From Kalaharituber pfeilii (Eukaryota > Ascomycota > Pezizomycetes > Pezizales > Pezizaceae): 64,000 nucleotides of DNA. The stretch spans positions 2,108,001-2,172,000 of the forward strand of contig WHUZ01000002.1 of the NCBI GenBank assembly GCA_015179045.1, in the 5' to 3' direction. A program made the position numbers and the translations under genes. The notes beneath the pieces were generated by a model that worked only from the letters and a program-made list of their open reading frames with translations, had not been told where the DNA came from and ran no database searches. Below, piece by piece: positions 44,097 to 54,920 of this stretch. Numbering within the stretch: the first letter of the stretch is position 1; each line of letters starts with the position of its first letter.

Positions 44097-45173
44097 TTAC
44101 CGGCCCGGTTGTTGCACTCGATCCGCCAGTGGGGCCGTGTTCCCTTCTGATGCTGGTGCCCGGCAGTTTGGGTGGGGCTTTCCGCATGTCGAGCAGACAT
44201 GTGCATAGCGGCAGTTTTGGCTTCGGCACGTCCCACTATTAAAGCGGAAGCACGGTAGGAGGTTGCCGGATGTTGACGTTGAGGGCGCTGAGGGCGCTGA
44301 GGGCGGCCACTGCTTCTGCCGCTTCGCATCTGGCTCGTTACGTGGGGGGCGTTTGGTGAGGAGGTATTGGAGTGCCGGGTCGTGTTCCCGCCACCCTTTT
44401 GGGTCGTATACATCGACGAGGATTCTCTTTTGATGGAAGGCCATATGGAAGATTCGGACACTTTCCCATGTATGGACTTGGAGAAGATCGTACAGGAGGA
44501 ATCTGTAATCTCCAAGAGCGGCACCCAGGGGGACCTTTACACCTTGCGGAGCAAAGTGTATTATCGCCTGACAGTAAACCTCAAAGGGTTGTATCAACAT
44601 ACCGATTGACCGGTATTCCTCAATATCAATCTCTCGAGTGGTAGCGCCATGCGGGCCTGGTGTGACTTCCTGCTTGCGTTTCTTGGCTGCGGCCATGGAA
44701 TAAAAAGACGTATTGACTTTTAACAAGTCCTCAGCTTTGAAACGGCCATCAAGAATATCTCGCCAGACAGTGGAATCCACTACAGGGTACCGGATGTGTA
44801 GGGGTAATATCTGAGCCTCCTTACCGTCATCCTGTGGATTGTTTGGGGTATTTGGCACCACCGTGGTTGGAACTGCAGTACTCGGGTTTATCGTTGGGGC
44901 TCCTGCGTTCGTTGGGGTTCCTCCGTTTGTTACTGGTGCATTCGCCGTCTGTGACTGCTGCAGGCTTTGGAGGACTTGCTGAGCAATCGCATCCATTACA
45001 GCTCTAGGGAATTCGCCTATTTGTGCAGAGCTGGTGGAATCGTTAGGTAGTGGTGGTGTTCCTGGCACCTGAAGGGTTGCGGTTCGTGAGGAATTCGAGG
45101 TGATTGACGATGCAGGTGCCTGGGTTGTGGATGTCGGTGTCTGTGACCGGGTACCGTATGGGTGGCTCATCAT
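44097..45173 (-). CDS. Gag-like protein of the YR retrotransposon
   Basis: Starts at MMSHPYGTRSQTPTSTT (ATG 45173), 358 aa. A Thr/Ser/Pro/Asn-rich N-terminal third is followed by an alpha-helical core (YPVVDSTVWRDILDGRFKAE; IHFAPQGVKVPLGAALGDYR; WESVRIFHMAFHQKRILVDV). It ends in a CCCH zinc finger, CFRFNSGTCRSQNCRYAH (C-x7-C-x4-C-x3-H), and a short CxxC. CCCH fingers of this form occur in gag-like ORFs of fungal tyrosine-recombinase elements. The stop lies 6 nt before the RT ATG, allowing termination-reinitiation. The same frame is open upstream to 45359 and may be leader. Confidence 0.8.
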   Translation of the reverse strand: MMSHPYGTRSQTPTSTTQAPASSITSNSSRTATLQVPGTPPLPNDSTSSAQIGEFPRAVMDAIAQQVLQSLQQSQTANAPVTNGGTPTNAGAPTINPSTAVPTTVVPNTPNNPQDDGKEAQILPLHIRYPVVDSTVWRDILDGRFKAEDLLKVNTSFYSMAAAKKRKQEVTPGPHGATTREIDIEEYRSIGMLIQPFEVYCQAIIHFAPQGVKVPLGAALGDYRFLLYDLLQVHTWESVRIFHMAFHQKRILVDVYDPKGWREHDPALQYLLTKRPPRNEPDAKRQKQWPPSAPSAPSTSTSGNLLPCFRFNSGTCRSQNCRYAHVCSTCGKPHPNCRAPASEGNTAPLADRVQQPGR

Positions 45174-45524
45174 GATTTTATTGGGTGTATAGGAAGGATT
45201 CTTGAGCAAAGCGTGCAATAGAAATGCGTAGTGAAAAAAAAAAAAACGTCGTAGAGCGTGCAATTGACTTCTGCGATTTCGTATGGCTTGCGAATCGCAG
45301 CGGCTTGAGGAGGGAATGCAAGGCCTCTCCTCCCTCTCTATATAGCACGAGGGCAGCACGTGACCATCTCCCTGTGACTTCCCGAATGGGAAGACCTCTT
45401 CTCGTGGCTTGGCGACCGTGGAGGCTCTGTTGGTGGCTTGTTGGTGGCTCGGTCACGGGCCTCCGGGCCAGGGTCGCTGTCAAGCCTCGTCCATTAGCCT
45501 GCGGCCTAACCGCCAAATCTTAAG

Positions 45525-45782
45525 TGTCACAGACTAGCCAAGCAGGAATGGTCCGCATTAAGGAAATAAAGCCCCGGGAAAAGTACAGGAAACTATAGTC
45601 TCCTATGTCATGTCCAGTTTTTGTATTTAATTCATGCCTTCCCCTCATGTACATAAGTCCTCAAGCAACGTCTTGTTCCCTGCCTATATCTACAACAGTA
45701 CCGATACCGTAAGACCGCCCTGTCAAACTTGTGACCGGGACCTGCGAGTAACGTACTACGGCTCTTTACACTACGTTGCTTC
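45525..45782 (+). repeat. Left inverted LTR-like repeat
   Basis: LTR-like sequence beginning TGTCACAGACTAGCCAAGCA; contains ATAAAGCCCCGGG and TATTTAATTCATG promoter-like AT motifs. Reverse-complement partner at 46625-46882. Confidence 0.92.
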
Positions 45783-45922
45783 CTCAACAACCCACGGAAG
45801 ATACACTGGACAGTTACCGGGATCCCGAGCCACCCATCGCCTGGGGAAGTAGTGAATCTGAGAAAGAAGAAGACTTCCCACCATCCCAAACACCAAGGCC
45901 CACAACCTCAGAATCCACAACC

Positions 45923-46636
45923 ATGGCCGTTACCATGACGAACGAGCAACTTCAGCAGTTGCTAAAGGCTCTTAATGACAAAACCAATGCCCCCAAAATT
46001 AAGGAACCAGACACATTTTCGGGAGACCGCTCAAAGCTTCTAGGATTCCTGGGACAACTTGCCCTACAGTTCGAAAACGATACTACCAAGTTTAAAACCG
46101 AAGTCTCCAAAATCTTATTTGCCGCCTCATACCTCCGCGACCTACCGGCGAAATGGTATGAGCCGTATCTATCCAACCCCACAGCTCGAGACAAGGCCTT
46201 CCCTACGTACAAGGATTTCACACAGAAGATCACAGCTGCGTTTGGCAACACTGACGAAAAAGGAATGGCCCAGCGAGAACTGGGAAACCTAACACAAGGG
46301 GACAACTGGTTCTCTGCCCATTGGGCGAATTTTCAGCGCCTTGCTTTGACTGCTGGTCTTGATGAAGAAGCTCAAGTCATGTTCTTAAGACCAAGTCTAA
46401 ATCATAGGTTACAGAACTGGCTTGCGGCGCAAGTGGATGCTCATGAATGGGACCTAGAGAAGTTAATAAAAAATCTGATTGTTATTGACAATAATTGGCG
46501 CCAGATGAAGCGTCAACAACACCAAACTATCTCACCTCAGAAAAACCAAAGCTCAGGCTCCCGAACGACTGCTACAAATACCAATACAACCACTGGTACA
46601 GATAATACTCCTCGAACCTATACTGAAGCAACGTAG
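45923..46636 (+). CDS. Truncated Ty3/gypsy gag
   Basis: 237 aa from ATG 45923 (MAVTMTNEQLQQLLKALND). Retrotrans_gag core: PDTFSGDRSKLLGFLGQLAL, the YLRDLPAKWYEPYLSN stretch, GNLTQGDNWFSAHWANFQRL, and LEKLIKNLIVIDNNWRQMK. The usual CCHC zinc knuckle and everything after are missing. The frame ends in a Thr/Asn-rich linker when it meets the inverted right repeat at 46625, and the stop codon belongs to that repeat. The frame is open upstream to about 45776 without an ATG, encoding an acidic Pro/Ser leader. The gag is otherwise undamaged, suggesting a young insertion. It might still be packaged with proteins from a full-length relative (inference). Confidence 0.85.
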   Translation: MAVTMTNEQLQQLLKALNDKTNAPKIKEPDTFSGDRSKLLGFLGQLALQFENDTTKFKTEVSKILFAASYLRDLPAKWYEPYLSNPTARDKAFPTYKDFTQKITAAFGNTDEKGMAQRELGNLTQGDNWFSAHWANFQRLALTAGLDEEAQVMFLRPSLNHRLQNWLAAQVDAHEWDLEKLIKNLIVIDNNWRQMKRQQHQTISPQKNQSSGSRTTATNTNTTTGTDNTPRTYTEAT

Positions 46637-46882
46637 TGTAAAGAGCCGTAGTACGTTACTCGCAGGTCCCGGTCACAAGTTTGACAGGGCGGTCTTACGG
46701 TATCGGTACTGTTGTAGATATAGGCAGGGAACAAGACGTTGCTTGAGGACTTATGTACATGAGGGGAAGGCATGAATTAAATACAAAAACTGGACATGAC
46801 ATAGGAGACTATAGTTTCCTGTACTTTTCCCGGGGCTTTATTTCCTTAATGCGGACCATTCCTGCTTGGCTAGTCTGTGACA
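46625..46882 (-). repeat. Right inverted LTR-like repeat
   Basis: Reverse complement of 45525-45782. Its first bases (GAAGCAACGTAG) supply the TAG that terminates the gag frame, so gag is cut by this repeat. Confidence 0.92.
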
Positions 46883-46887
46883 TTAAG

Positions 46888-47767
46888 CCAGTGAACTGGG
46901 CACAGGCCTAAGACCTACCAGACCAATGACAGTCCACCAGCGACTCAGCGAGTACTTTTTTTGTTATGAAGCTTGGAAGTTCAGTATACCTCTCACCTAA
47001 CCCTTCGAGGCCGATACAGTCTAGGGCGGAGATTCTGAGTTGAAGAGGGTTTTGCCGGACAGACCACGGATAGTCAACAGTGGTGCTTTACGTTACCCAT
47101 ATAAACGTATGCATAGTTACCGGTCATGACCAGTTGATCATCCAAGGAAAATAATGGTTACGAACTCATTAACGTTTCCACATATTTGTCACATTATCAA
47201 GCAGCGGATAAAACACAACATTAGGAGCCAGAATGAGATCGAAGGCAGTTTCATTAATACTATCCTATTGACATTCCCAGTCCTATCTAGCTGACACTGC
47301 CACCTGCACCGGGTATATCATAAAAAAATAAACAAAAAAAAGAATTAACTAGGTACATGAACATCAAGTGGAAAAAGAGGTAAGCCATCACCTGACCACA
47401 ACATCCCAATAGTGAGGAAAGAAATATTACAAATTACTAATGTTGTTCGTTCAGTGCATAATACCGGTTGTTAAAAACCGCTCCCAAATCCCATGCCCAT
47501 AATCTAAGATAAAATGATTCTATGCGTGCCTATGGTTTTTCTCATGACCCCGTCAAAGAAAGAGAAAAAAAAATGGAAAGTAAAGAAAAGAAAAGAAGTC
47601 AACTAGATGTCAACTTGACAACTTTCAATATAGGCTTCACCTGGTGCGAGACTTGCAGGTGGTATATAGCTTCATAAAGGTGTTGATTCATTGACCTCTT
47701 TCAAGAACATCCATTCTCTTCAAGAAGCCTCAATTAAATTAGGATGGCGGAGAACGGATATGTTCAT
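46888..47767. other. Intergenic / ERG25 3' UTR
   Basis: AT-rich with A-rich tracts at 47325-47345 and 47560-47600; no gene. The last few hundred bases are presumably ERG25 3' UTR. Confidence 0.4.
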
Positions 47768-48933
47768 TTACTGCGCCTTCTTGGCAGCAACAGTTGTCTG
47801 CTTCCTCTCTCTCCTTCTCTTCATTGCCTCTGGAGTAGCCTCAGTGTCGAGCATGTAATCCCACCATCTGAAACTGCTAGCAAAATTTCCAACGAACTTT
47901 TCATGATGAACATCATGGTGATCGGCACCGGCCCAGAAAGGGAGAAAATGGTGAAGGGACCACGGAAATTCGTATCCGGAGTGTGCATCAATTGCCTGGA
48001 ACAATCTCAAAGAAATCCAGATGTACATTGTAAGGATGTGGAGGTCCCCAGTGAAGGCAGTCCAAAGAATGGGACACCCGACAGTTCCCATTCCGAGGAC
48101 CATAACCTCGATTGGCGATGCATATTCCGCTGCAAGACCGAAAGGAGCCGAATATGTGTGGTGGATCTTGTGGACATATTTATAAAGTGGGCCCCAGTGG
48201 AAAGCACGATGGAACCAATAGTGCCAAGTATCTTCCATGATGAAGAAAATGGCAACTTGATAGGCAATCTTGGTCCAGTGTGGGAATGGGACATCTGTGG
48301 CCATTCCGAAGTATTTGCACATAGGGTGGAATAGCCTTTATTGCTGGTCAGAATTCAATCCCTCCTACGAAGTCATATGGTACATACCAGATCTGTGGAA
48401 GCTCGACTGTGAAATGGGACAGAAGGACAAGGTAAGTGCAACGCCATTGCTCTGCAAGCGTGGGAATTTTTGTCTGGTAAATCCCTTCATGTTAGCCTCG
48501 GTAGTACCCCTTAAACAGTTGTAGTTTTGGGAAAAACTCAACCAGACTAGAAACAACTTACATTTTGGATCTTCCATTTTCGGAAGTATGGAATGCGATC
48601 GATTATTATCCATGGCAACGCACGTCCAAAGTAAATGGCCTCATGCATCACAAATGACATGATACCCGTTGCGAGGACATCATTCTGCATGTACTCGTAC
48701 CCTAAACTCGGTCAATAACCATCTCAACAGATAAGGAGAAATATAAAGGGGGTACGAACATGCCACCCACGCCTTCTCGAAGACGTTAAGGTGAACGTTG
48801 AGCTCACTAATACGGCTATATGTTTCCATATAATCCGGCAAGACGGTCGTGACATTCGTCCTAAGGCCAATTAGCATAGGAAGAGTCGCAATTCATGGCA
48901 TTACACGTACATCGCCCCGGAGACATCGAACAT
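47768..48933 (-). CDS. ERG25: C-4 methylsterol oxidase, 5 exons
   Basis: Oxidises the C-4 methyl groups of 4,4-dimethylzymosterol in ergosterol synthesis; ER membrane non-haem di-iron enzyme. Minus-strand exons: 48933-48905 (29 nt), 48860-48760, 48701-48562, 48473-48388, 48335-47768; 307 aa; phases agree; introns 44-88 nt. The eight-histidine motif of the fatty-acid-hydroxylase superfamily is complete: HRAFH (about 161-165), HKIHH (about 174-178) and HHDVHH (about 255). Also typical are [20 protein letters not shown] near the start, [31 protein letters not shown], and [11 protein letters not shown] across the last junction. The donor of intron 2 is GTTCGT, and intron 1 is only 44 nt, so the N-terminal nine residues (MFDVSGAMY) are the least certain part. 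It ends in a basic tail without a classic KKXX. Confidence 0.92.
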
Positions 48934-49879
48934 GTTTGCGCGATAAATACCTCTCGCCTCCTCACAGTCGATAGCGATTATCTGAAGATGTGGTATCTGT
49001 TTGGTGGTGATCCGCGTGCAGCGAGGGCAATTGCAACGGGGAGATGAGAGAAGACAAGGAGGAGGGGACCGCCAGCTTTTGAAGCTGCACTCAAGAAGGC
49101 GGAAAGGGTTGGCAAGCTCGTGAGGGAAAATCAATTGTGTTTGGTAGGTGAAGGACTTTAGCCTGGCTCTTGCCAAGGGGGGGCGAGTGAGTGTTGAGGA
49201 CGGCAGGGAAGTTAAGCGTTACAATTCTGCCTTATGTAGTAATTGGTGCGTCTATTACTCTACATGCGTGCTCGGAGGTACCTGTAAAGGAGGCATTCCT
49301 CGCGGGACTCGGGGAGCCGTCCAGCCAAGCCCAGCGGTTGGCGCCAGGGCCAAGGCAGCGGCGAACTGCTCTAAGGGACGCTGTCTTCCATGTTCAGATC
49401 CGAGCCGTACATAATTACGCAAACCCTCCCACGTCCTAGGGTATACATATAGTAAATTGCGTATGCCATGGTCATGAAATGGAATGCTTCTAGCGCCACC
49501 TCTCCTGACCTTTCAGCATTCATACTCTCGCGTGTCAGTCAGGTGACAATTAGAAAACGTCTTTGGAGGGTCCGGGGCCGATGTCACGGCCCATCGCGAG
49601 GAGTTTGACGAGTATCGTACGAAAAGTCGCTATATTGTTCTGCATAAGGCCCCTGTCGCCATTGTTGGGTGAAGCCAAACTCCTATCAGGTTAGATCTGG
49701 GTCGGTTGTTTGCTCCCCTAACTGTTACAAAGTGGCGGGTGTAATGCTCCGGCACTTGAAGATTCTCCTGGCATGAAACATAACATTTGCGCCCTTAACC
49801 TAAGTAAGGTCGCTGCAATGATGGTGCATTGCGGACCTGTTAATTCCCTTCCCAGTGATGTACAACAGCGATATCTTTC
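48934..49879. other. Intergenic, ERG25 upstream
   Basis: Presumed ERG25 promoter; no ORF with family character. 49550-49680 is GC-rich. Confidence 0.4.
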
Positions 49880-51790
49880 ATATCAGAGGTAGCAGGATCC
49901 AGGTGATCTACAATTGTTCCTATTGACTGATGGAGCATCTACAAGTCACCTCTAGATATCCAGCTCGAGCGGCTACAAGCCGGCCATTCACCGAATGAGC
50001 AGCGCTCCGGCATCAGGGCTACTCCAATGCTTTACAAGGGTCACAAGGGTTTAGCAGCTACAACAGATCATCACAGTGTACCATCATTGCCTACAGTTCT
50101 TGGATGCAGAATACTTCGAGAATAGGACTGCTTCAATTACTCAAAAGATGCAGATATTCAGTTCTCTGAAAACTTCTCACGAGAGAATATGGATCTACGG
50201 TCTTCACAAGCTGCTTACGAACAGAATTGGAGTGCGTATTATTGGCAAAAGCTACAATTCTAGTGCACGAAATTGTGATTCTGTGCAGTGATCGAGCAGA
50301 CTCTACCTCTCTCTATTATTGGGATCAGGTGCTGGGAAGTTATAGATATACCACTCTCTACGCTGTGCAAACAGTCCCATTAAAGATGCTATAATATTAT
50401 AGAGAACAGGAGATTTATAATGAGCCAAGCCTGTTCACTTGAAATACTCGTTGGAGAAACATAGAATTTGAGTATGCTGAAGACCCAAAGGCATAGTGGA
50501 AAACTATAGTGCAAAAGGCAGTACTATTAATGGAGAATCTTCCACGGAACATCTCCTCTGTCAAGTCATACACTGTTGCAGGGTTTGAGGATCTTATAGG
50601 CAAGACCATGTGGAGGATGCAGGAGATTCTTCTGTCAAGGGTCCCACACTGGGACGCTTTCCTGGAACTCGCAGCATATACTGTCGCCAAGTGAAGCTAA
50701 GCATCCAAAAGTGTGATTACTATTCACGGTAGACCGGGAAAACTTGTTTGTTTTAGTCTGGTTGTGTTTGTTTTTGAGCACCTGCAACTCTTCTACTCTC
50801 ATACCATGAGACTACAACTCTTCTCCTAGTTTCATCAACCAAGATTCTTAAGATATTAGCTCGCCCCCAGGCGGATTCCTTAGTTTGGGTACAAGAAACA
50901 GCCGTCACAATTGTAGTTTTTTCAGAATAATGTAGTCATGTCCCCATAAAAAAAATTTTGGGACATAAGGCATGATGAGGAATTAGAATGAGCCTGCGGA
51001 GCCTTACCTCGAGCATGGAATGCTTAGAACGAATGGCTGTAGACTTTGCAATCAACAACCCTGAAATATCCAGTACAACAGAGTCTACAATCGACTCGCA
51101 AAAAGGCGTATTCCCTGCATATGTTCAGCTTTGTTTAGGCGGTGGCGTAATCCACTTTATTGTCACTCCGTTGAGTGTCGTCCATAACCCTAGTCTGAGC
51201 TGATTTGTCAAAACTTCAGAGATCTAACTGCTGTCTTGAAGGATTATGAGCGAGATCTGAGGTCTCCATTCAGGGGAGCAATTAGAGACGAACTCGTTGA
51301 GGTCCTCTTGATCCAAATTCAAAAAAGAAAAAAGATGTTGAGGTTATTATCAGTGGAATTGACAGACTGCTCAAAAGTCAAGAACTGGTTTTGGGTTGGT
51401 TGGAGTTACGCCTGGTATTCTGACATTCTGGGGAGCTGCAAAATGGTTCAATGGGCGTAAGGGCATATCTAGAGGAAAGTTGGTGAAGAGTACTGAGGTA
51501 CAGAACGTCCCTTAAAATTAGCACGCATAAGGCTTAGGAAATTTTCATAGGCACTTTGACCGTATCCTGAGCTCATCGTCTATGATGCAGGGTGAGGACC
51601 TCTTGCCATATAATGAGCACTGTTTGTTACTGTGTGAAGTGGTTGTTCTTAGACAGTTGGTCAAGAAGAGGCTTCCTAAACCGAATATATTGAAGAGATG
51701 GAAGAGCTGGCAAATCTCCATGTTCGAATTAAGTACAAGCAAACAGAAAGTTATTAATAGAGTTAGATGGTACGTAGGTGCTGTTCATCC
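49880..51790 (+). pseudogene. Decayed NCA2-like gene
   Basis: Plus-strand pieces in changing frames follow the order of NCA2, a mitochondrial outer-membrane protein affecting ATP synthase 6/8 mRNA. YWDQVLGSYRYTTLYAVQT lies near 50320-50385, SSMECLERMAVDFAINNPEI near 51010-51070, LKDYERDLRSPFRGAIRDEL then VEVLLIQIQ at 51236-51325, GVTPGILTFWGAAKWFNGR near 51405-51460, and LLLCEVVVLRQL near 51625-51660, then VINRVRW near 51750. Stops and frameshifts separate them (for example after LLIQIQKRKK), so no functional product. No introns are evident, but many insertions and deletions are. The functional copy should be elsewhere in the genome. Upstream limit is approximate. Confidence 0.75.
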
Positions 51791-52372
51791 CATCCATACA
51801 TGAATGCTTGAATTTCATGTCAGCTGACCGCAAACTGCATTGAAAGACATATGCAAAATGGATGCATTGGTTCCGGAGCAACTTGAAGTCGTAGTACTCC
51901 AATATTTATTTATCTTAGTAATTATCAATCAGTTGGTACAGTCGCACTCTGTAGTTTTGTCCTGCTGCCGCCGTTACTGCTTCTTGCTTATCTGTCTTCA
52001 GGTTAGCAACCACTGAAACTTAGTAAATTCAATGATTGTCCTGACTCTTGAAATGAATTTACAATTCCCCTATACCCTCTATCTCGTTGCTTCAACCTAT
52101 CCCCATCTAATTTTCGAACACTCAACGCCTTTCAAAACTACGAATCAATCCTCCAGCACAAACACAGAGACTACCCACTCTCCATCAGCATGCACACTCA
52201 CCCTAGCAGTCCTTACTAACTGAATTCCCATTGAAGCACACAGTAAACCGAGATTTTATTGCTCTGGTGTAAGTGCTAGTAGTCCAGCAATATCAACGCC
52301 CTAGACCTAAAATTCAAGCTTAAAAATGGGTATAACAAGAGCAAACCTCTTAGAGCACAATGAAATTCAATG
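51791..52372. other. Intergenic / PNS1 3' flank
   Basis: AT-rich, no gene. Confidence 0.4.
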
Positions 52373-54667
52373 CTAAACTGAAGAGACGGCATATTGCAAA
52401 CCAGGGTATACATGCACCATTTTCCCATACAAATCCCTATGCTCCCGCATCATCACTGCAGGGTCCCACGCCATTGCAACAAAGATTGTCGAGACACCGG
52501 ACTTGATAGGATTAAGAATGACGTTTGACATCTGGAGGCCGACGAGGAATGCGAAAGCGAGAACGACAGGAGTCAAGGCACCTACATTAAAAACGTAAAA
52601 CGTTAGTAATTTTATAGATAGGCATTGTAGTATAGTATCGGGAAGTGAAACAGAAACGTACCGTCTCTATTGTAATCTGGTTTTGTGAACTGTAGGTATA
52701 GGTACGCGAGGAGGGCGCTGAGGTAGCCAGTTGTTACCGCTCCCATTGTAAGGATAGGATCAATCTGCACGGAATGCTGTCAGTGATTGTAAGAGAAGAC
52801 GAAGATAGGGCACATTGCAAGCTATACCAAGCAATCATTGATCAGGGCGTCAAACCCCCTATCCTTTACCATCCGCCATGTATCTCTTGCCGCAGGAAAA
52901 TATGCTTTCCCATAGAGCGCAATCAATGAATATGCCTACCTTGTCAATAAACACTTGCACCATAACCACCGGAAGTTGATAAAGGAGACTTACATAATGA
53001 TTGAAATATTGAACAGCCCACTCAACAACGCTCAAAATGCACCTTAGAAAGCAAAATACTATGTATGCAAACAGGTTTCCTTCTATCGCATTCTCGTTCC
53101 GAGCGATGGTAGCCGCTTGTTTCAGAATTTGTATTATAGATACGATCAATGAACCCAGAGAGACAGAACCAAAGGAGTATGTCATGGTGCGGCTAAAGGC
53201 TCCAATGGTGGGCCGCTTTGGCATACCTGCTGGTGAACCTGCACAAAAGTACCAAGACCCGTAGACTATATGCAAAAGTAAACATCAGTTGTAATCGGAG
53301 TGAGGACGCGGCGTTTACCTCCAGAGACTGTCATATGCATAGCATTCTTAATAAATCTAGGAAATCTCATCAGCTAAGGACCACAGTATATTACATAGGG
53401 TTACCAACTCTGTTATCCAGTACCCACTAAAGGTTACAAACACAAGCAGCCCGATAACACGGGCCTTCGAACACCCACCACCCTGACAAGCAGGATTATC
53501 AGCTGATGGGTAGTATCTTGCATAAACTGCCACGAGGGTAACAGCAAACCACCTGATTCCTTTGTTAGTGCTGACTTTACTTTACAACAAAATTTTTACG
53601 TACGCTCCAAAACATAGTGCTAATATTCCTCCAAGGAATGTAACCAGAAAGACGTGGCCGTATCGACGAGCTACATCGATTGCTAAATGTATGTTTGTCA
53701 GTCGCTATTCACTTGAGAACGTTAATACCATTGCTCACTTACCAGTTTGTAACATCAAGGCAGCAAAAGGTATTCGAGCTCTCCATGTCCAAAAGCAAAA
53801 TGTATAAAAGACTGCAAAGATCAAAAAGACAATTGCTGCACTATAATACTGTCTGGGAATTCCGAAATTCATCAGTACAAATGTATCTAAGCGCGCAAAT
53901 GCCGGTTATGTATACCGTGAAAAATAGTAGATAGCAGTCCCTAATCCAATTAGAATACTGCGTTGTATTAGCACCATGCAAAATATTCCATTCTGGGAAT
54001 GTAATACTTCAGTATGGCCGTGGCATAAATGAATTGTTTTGAAAAAGCCCTTGCGGCGAGAAAGTAGCTCCAAGAAAGAACAAAGGACATTCCTAGGACG
54101 AAGGTGAATAATATTATGGTGTTCGTTGATAGCTATTAGCCATAGCCCGTCAATATGAATTCAGAAGATTATTTATTGTGTAAATAACATGGGGAGGGTT
54201 GTGACTCACTCCAAAGTCATTTTGATCATTGTAGATTCCTGTCCCTGGAGAAGTGTTACTACACTATCTTAGTTATTACACCATCCATGACCTCTAACTT
54301 ACCTTGTACATTACGGGTTGTTGCATATCCTCTAATGGAGAGCGCGCTGACGGCAGCAAAACCTAGGATGTCTGCAATGAACTGTTTTCCTCAGTCAGAA
54401 TAGTTGATGCATAATGAGGAGTACAACAGTTGGACTCACCAGAAGCCCAGCCCAAACATCATTATACTTCGACATCTCCAGGGGGAACTTGTCTTCAAAG
54501 GTATACTCGTGCTTACTGCTGTTCGCATGTGGGGGCGTATAGGATGGGGGCGGAACATATTGTGTGGACTGGAGATTCTGTGAAGGCGGCAGGGCATTGA
54601 AGTGATCCACTGCAGTTCCCTGGCGCTGGCCGGGGGGAAGGCCTGGCGGAGGCCTGGAGGAACTCAT
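52373..54667 (-). CDS. PNS1: PNS1 choline-transporter-like (CTL) protein, 13 exons
   Basis: SLC44/CTL-family plasma-membrane protein. Minus-strand exons: 54667-54440, 54381-54303, 54244-54210, 54132-54008, 53957-53916, 53840-53743, 53682-53604, 53552-53409, 53356-53319, 53265-52994, 52935-52828, 52764-52662, 52581-52373; 519 aa; every phase closes; introns 50-80 nt. A proline-rich cytosolic N-terminus (SSRPPPGLPPGQ) leads to KYNDVWAGLLFIADILG. Then come FVLGMSFVLSWSYFLAARAF, RARIPFAALMLQTAIDVARR, CQGGGCSKARVIGLLVFVTF, VYGSWYFCAGSPAGMPKRPT, the conserved ALYGKAYFPAARDTWRMVKD with RGFDALINDCL, and IDPILTMGAVTTGYLSALLA. Exon 8 uses a GTTGGT donor. In yeast the PNS1 substrate is unproven; choline transport is the family name, not a demonstrated function here. 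Many micro-exons (35, 38, 42 nt). Confidence 0.93.
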
Positions 54668-54920
54668 AATGCACCGACTTGCAGGTATTGAGTGCTAGAA
54701 AGTGATTTTGTACGAGTACACAGCTGGCTGAGTCGAGACGATAACGCAGGGAAGCTGCAGAGTTCTGAAGTGCTCGCCTCGTAATCTTTAAAGCTACAAG
54801 ACCTTCCACGCCTGTCGGCTCATGACGTCATTTTCAACTTTATTGCCGTATTGGGCAATTGGCTTCTTGGCCCGCCGTTGTGGTTGCCAAGCCTGCAGCG
54901 GAGGGGTCCTTGGAGGTGCG

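Larger units (their letters stand above)
41260..45500 (-). mobile_element. Tyrosine-recombinase retrotransposon (DIRS/Ngaro-like)
   Basis: Minus-strand element with gag, RT, RNase H and tyrosine recombinase in that order, and no integrase or protease. This arrangement defines the DIRS order (DIRS, Ngaro, PAT groups). ORFs: gag 45173-44097, RT 44090-42792, RNase H 42841-42188 (overlapping, one base out of frame), recombinase to 41379. Upstream of gag, 45340-45355 has a TATATAG box. I could not find the split direct repeats or inverted repeats by eye, so both outer limits are approximate. The left limit is set where GC-rich sequence starts, and the right limit just before the TTAAG of the next element. 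Confidence 0.85.
45525..46882 (+). mobile_element. Gypsy derivative with inverted LTRs and TTAAG duplication
   Basis: 1358 bp. The first 258 bp (45525-45782) and last 258 bp (46625-46882) are exact inverted copies as far as I can read. Both outer ends are TGTCACAGACTAGCC. The flanks carry TTAAG at 45520-45524 and 46883-46887, a 5-bp target duplication typical of LTR-element integrase. The repeat looks like an LTR (TG...CA, ending TTTACA at 45770) plus 12 nt of leader. Unique interior 45783-46624 encodes gag only. Normal LTR elements have direct repeats, so this arrangement is abnormal. No polymerase, so non-autonomous. Confidence 0.9.

Noticed and set aside
47744..48334. Long plus-strand ORF of 196 codons
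   Set aside because: Exact antisense of the ERG25 last exon, whose histidine boxes are unmistakable on the minus strand.
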